Positions 63,251 to 64,000 of a DNA stretch of 64,000 bases are shown piece after piece. The stretch covers positions 620,001-684,000 of the forward strand of contig NZ_CP139965.1 of assembly GCF_034424375.1 (NCBI RefSeq), in the 5' to 3' direction. A model generated the notes under the pieces. That model saw only the letters and a list, made by a program, of their open reading frames with translations. It made no database searches and had not been told where the DNA came from. Position numbers and translations under genes: made by a program. Position 1 is the stretch's first letter; every line of letters begins with the position of its first letter. The DNA is from Paraburkholderia kururiensis (GTDB lineage: Bacteria > Pseudomonadota > Gammaproteobacteria > Burkholderiales > Burkholderiaceae).

Positions 63251-63280
63251 TTGACATGCAACCTTATGGTTGCATATTAT
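63251..63280 (+). promoter_or_regulatory. Sigma-70 promoter with ArsR-type operator
   Basis: TTGACA (63251-63256), 18-base spacer, TATTAT (63275-63280). The spacer is filled by the perfect palindrome ATGCAACC-TTAT-GGTTGCAT (63256-63275). An operator between the boxes is typical for ArsR-family repressors that control SRPBCC/AHSA1 genes. The repressor gene is not in this window. Confidence 0.72.
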
Positions 63281-63371
63281 CCTGATCGACGGCAGCGGCT
63301 GCGTCGGCACAGCATCCGGCGTCTCACGGTGCCGCGCACGCACGCCTTCCCCTGCACAAAGGAGCCCGATC

Positions 63372-63833
63372 ATGGCCGGCAGCACCTTCGTCTACGTCAC
63401 CTACATCCGCACGTCGCCCGAAGCGCTTTGGGACGCGCTCACCAGCCCCGCGTTCATGAAGCAGTACTGGTTCGGCATGCACATCGAAGCCGAGTGGAAA
63501 GCCGGTGCTTCGTGGAAGATGCTGTTCCCGGACGGGCGCGTGGCCGACACCGGCGAGATCGTGGCGTTCGACCCGCCGAAGCGGCTCGCCCTGCGTTGGC
63601 GCAACGAATTCAGGCCGGAGCTGAAGGAAGAAGGCTATTCGGTGTGCGTGATGGAGATCGAGCCCCAACCCAATGCGGCGAAGCTCACGGTCACGCACGC
63701 GATGGAACGCGACCTGCCGGATTCCGGCTTCATCAAGGCTGTTTCGGGCGGCTGGCCGCGTATTCTGTCGAACCTCAAGTCGCTGCTCGAAACCGGCCAG
63801 GTGGTGGCAGCGGCGCACCCCGAGGTGCATTGA
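63372..63833 (+). CDS. SRPBCC (AHSA1-like) family protein
   Basis: 153 residues. FVYVTYIRTSPEALWDALTSPAFMKQYWFGMHIEAEWKAGASWKM and GEIVAFDPPKRLALRWRNE are the START-like AHSA1 signature, a hydrophobic-pocket fold. Members are often paired with an ArsR regulator. The ATG at 63372 follows AAAGGAGCCC. It starts 92 bases after the -10 of an operator-controlled promoter. Confidence 0.88.
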   Translation: MAGSTFVYVTYIRTSPEALWDALTSPAFMKQYWFGMHIEAEWKAGASWKMLFPDGRVADTGEIVAFDPPKRLALRWRNEFRPELKEEGYSVCVMEIEPQPNAAKLTVTHAMERDLPDSGFIKAVSGGWPRILSNLKSLLETGQVVAAAHPEVH

Positions 63834-64000
63834 GCGGCGCGCGGGCCACGGGCATGCCCTCGCCCGGGCGGGCCGCGCATCGCTGGAACGCCACTACGAT
63901 CGGCCCCGGTCCGACTTGCCATCGTGCGGGCCCATCTCGCGCGCGGGCCAGTCGGTCCATCGGTCCGCGCGCGTTGCCTCATACGCCTCGTTCATCGGGT
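63834..64000. other. 3' end of window
   Basis: 167 bases of very GC-rich sequence with no supported gene; a gene could begin beyond the edge. Confidence 0.4.

Overview
The window is GC-rich chromosomal DNA (coding bias strongly GC3) from a beta-proteobacterium of the Burkholderia sensu lato group (Paraburkholderia, Caballeronia, Trinickia or a close relative). This placement is inferred from two Burkholderia-type porins, an ACC deaminase with its divergent Lrp-type regulator, a SUF-only style Fe-S operon that carries sufU and a Rieske ferredoxin, and several small conserved Burkholderiaceae proteins. I see no rRNA, tRNA, CRISPR array, IS element, integrase or phage gene. It reads as accessory but stable chromosome, perhaps a second replicon, of a soil or plant-associated bacterium.

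Layout. 1-7.1 kb: 3' part of a 2-oxoglutarate dehydrogenase E1 homologue without E2/E3 neighbours, a polysaccharide pyruvyl transferase, a lone HigA-type regulator, a DUF2242 lipoprotein and a porin. 7.1-15.6 kb: a divergent catabolic locus. The minus-strand operon encodes an MBL-fold protein, an FAD monooxygenase, a DUF2783 protein and an MFS importer; the plus strand carries two tandem IclR regulators translationally coupled to a cytochrome P450. Both promoters overlap one palindrome. 15.6-22.8 kb: thiM, then a carbohydrate ABC locus with SDR, UgpC-type ATPase and RpiR regulator on minus, and binding protein plus two permeases on plus. 22.8-29.5 kb: the SUF operon sufR-B-C-D-S-U-T plus ferredoxin. 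29.7-32.3 kb: RRM-like protein, VOC protein and DHA2 efflux pump.

32.3-36.4 kb holds the most unusual gene: a 1303-residue protein without a secretion signal peptide whose last ~155 residues look like the catalytic domain of cholera/pertussis-type ADP-ribosylating toxins. It is preceded by a three-way-junction RNA fold that reaches its ribosome-binding site and by a near-match to an hrpII box. 36.4-44.6 kb: porin, DUF1697, acdS/acdR, then a four-gene signalling operon (histidine kinase, CheY-like receiver, CheC-like protein, receiver plus degenerate HD-GYP).

44.8-64 kb: a GH27 alpha-galactosidase-type lipoprotein, a squalene/phytoene synthase-family enzyme, an ECF41 sigma factor coupled to a carboxymuconolactone decarboxylase and preceded by a textbook ECF41 promoter, an operon with a divergent Nramp-like transporter and two PRC-barrel proteins, assorted small enzymes, an aromatic aminotransferase, an OFA-family transporter with its 42-residue small subunit, a GST, a PPC-domain protein, a zinc-ribbon membrane protein next to a TAXI binding protein, and an SRPBCC protein behind an ArsR-type operator.
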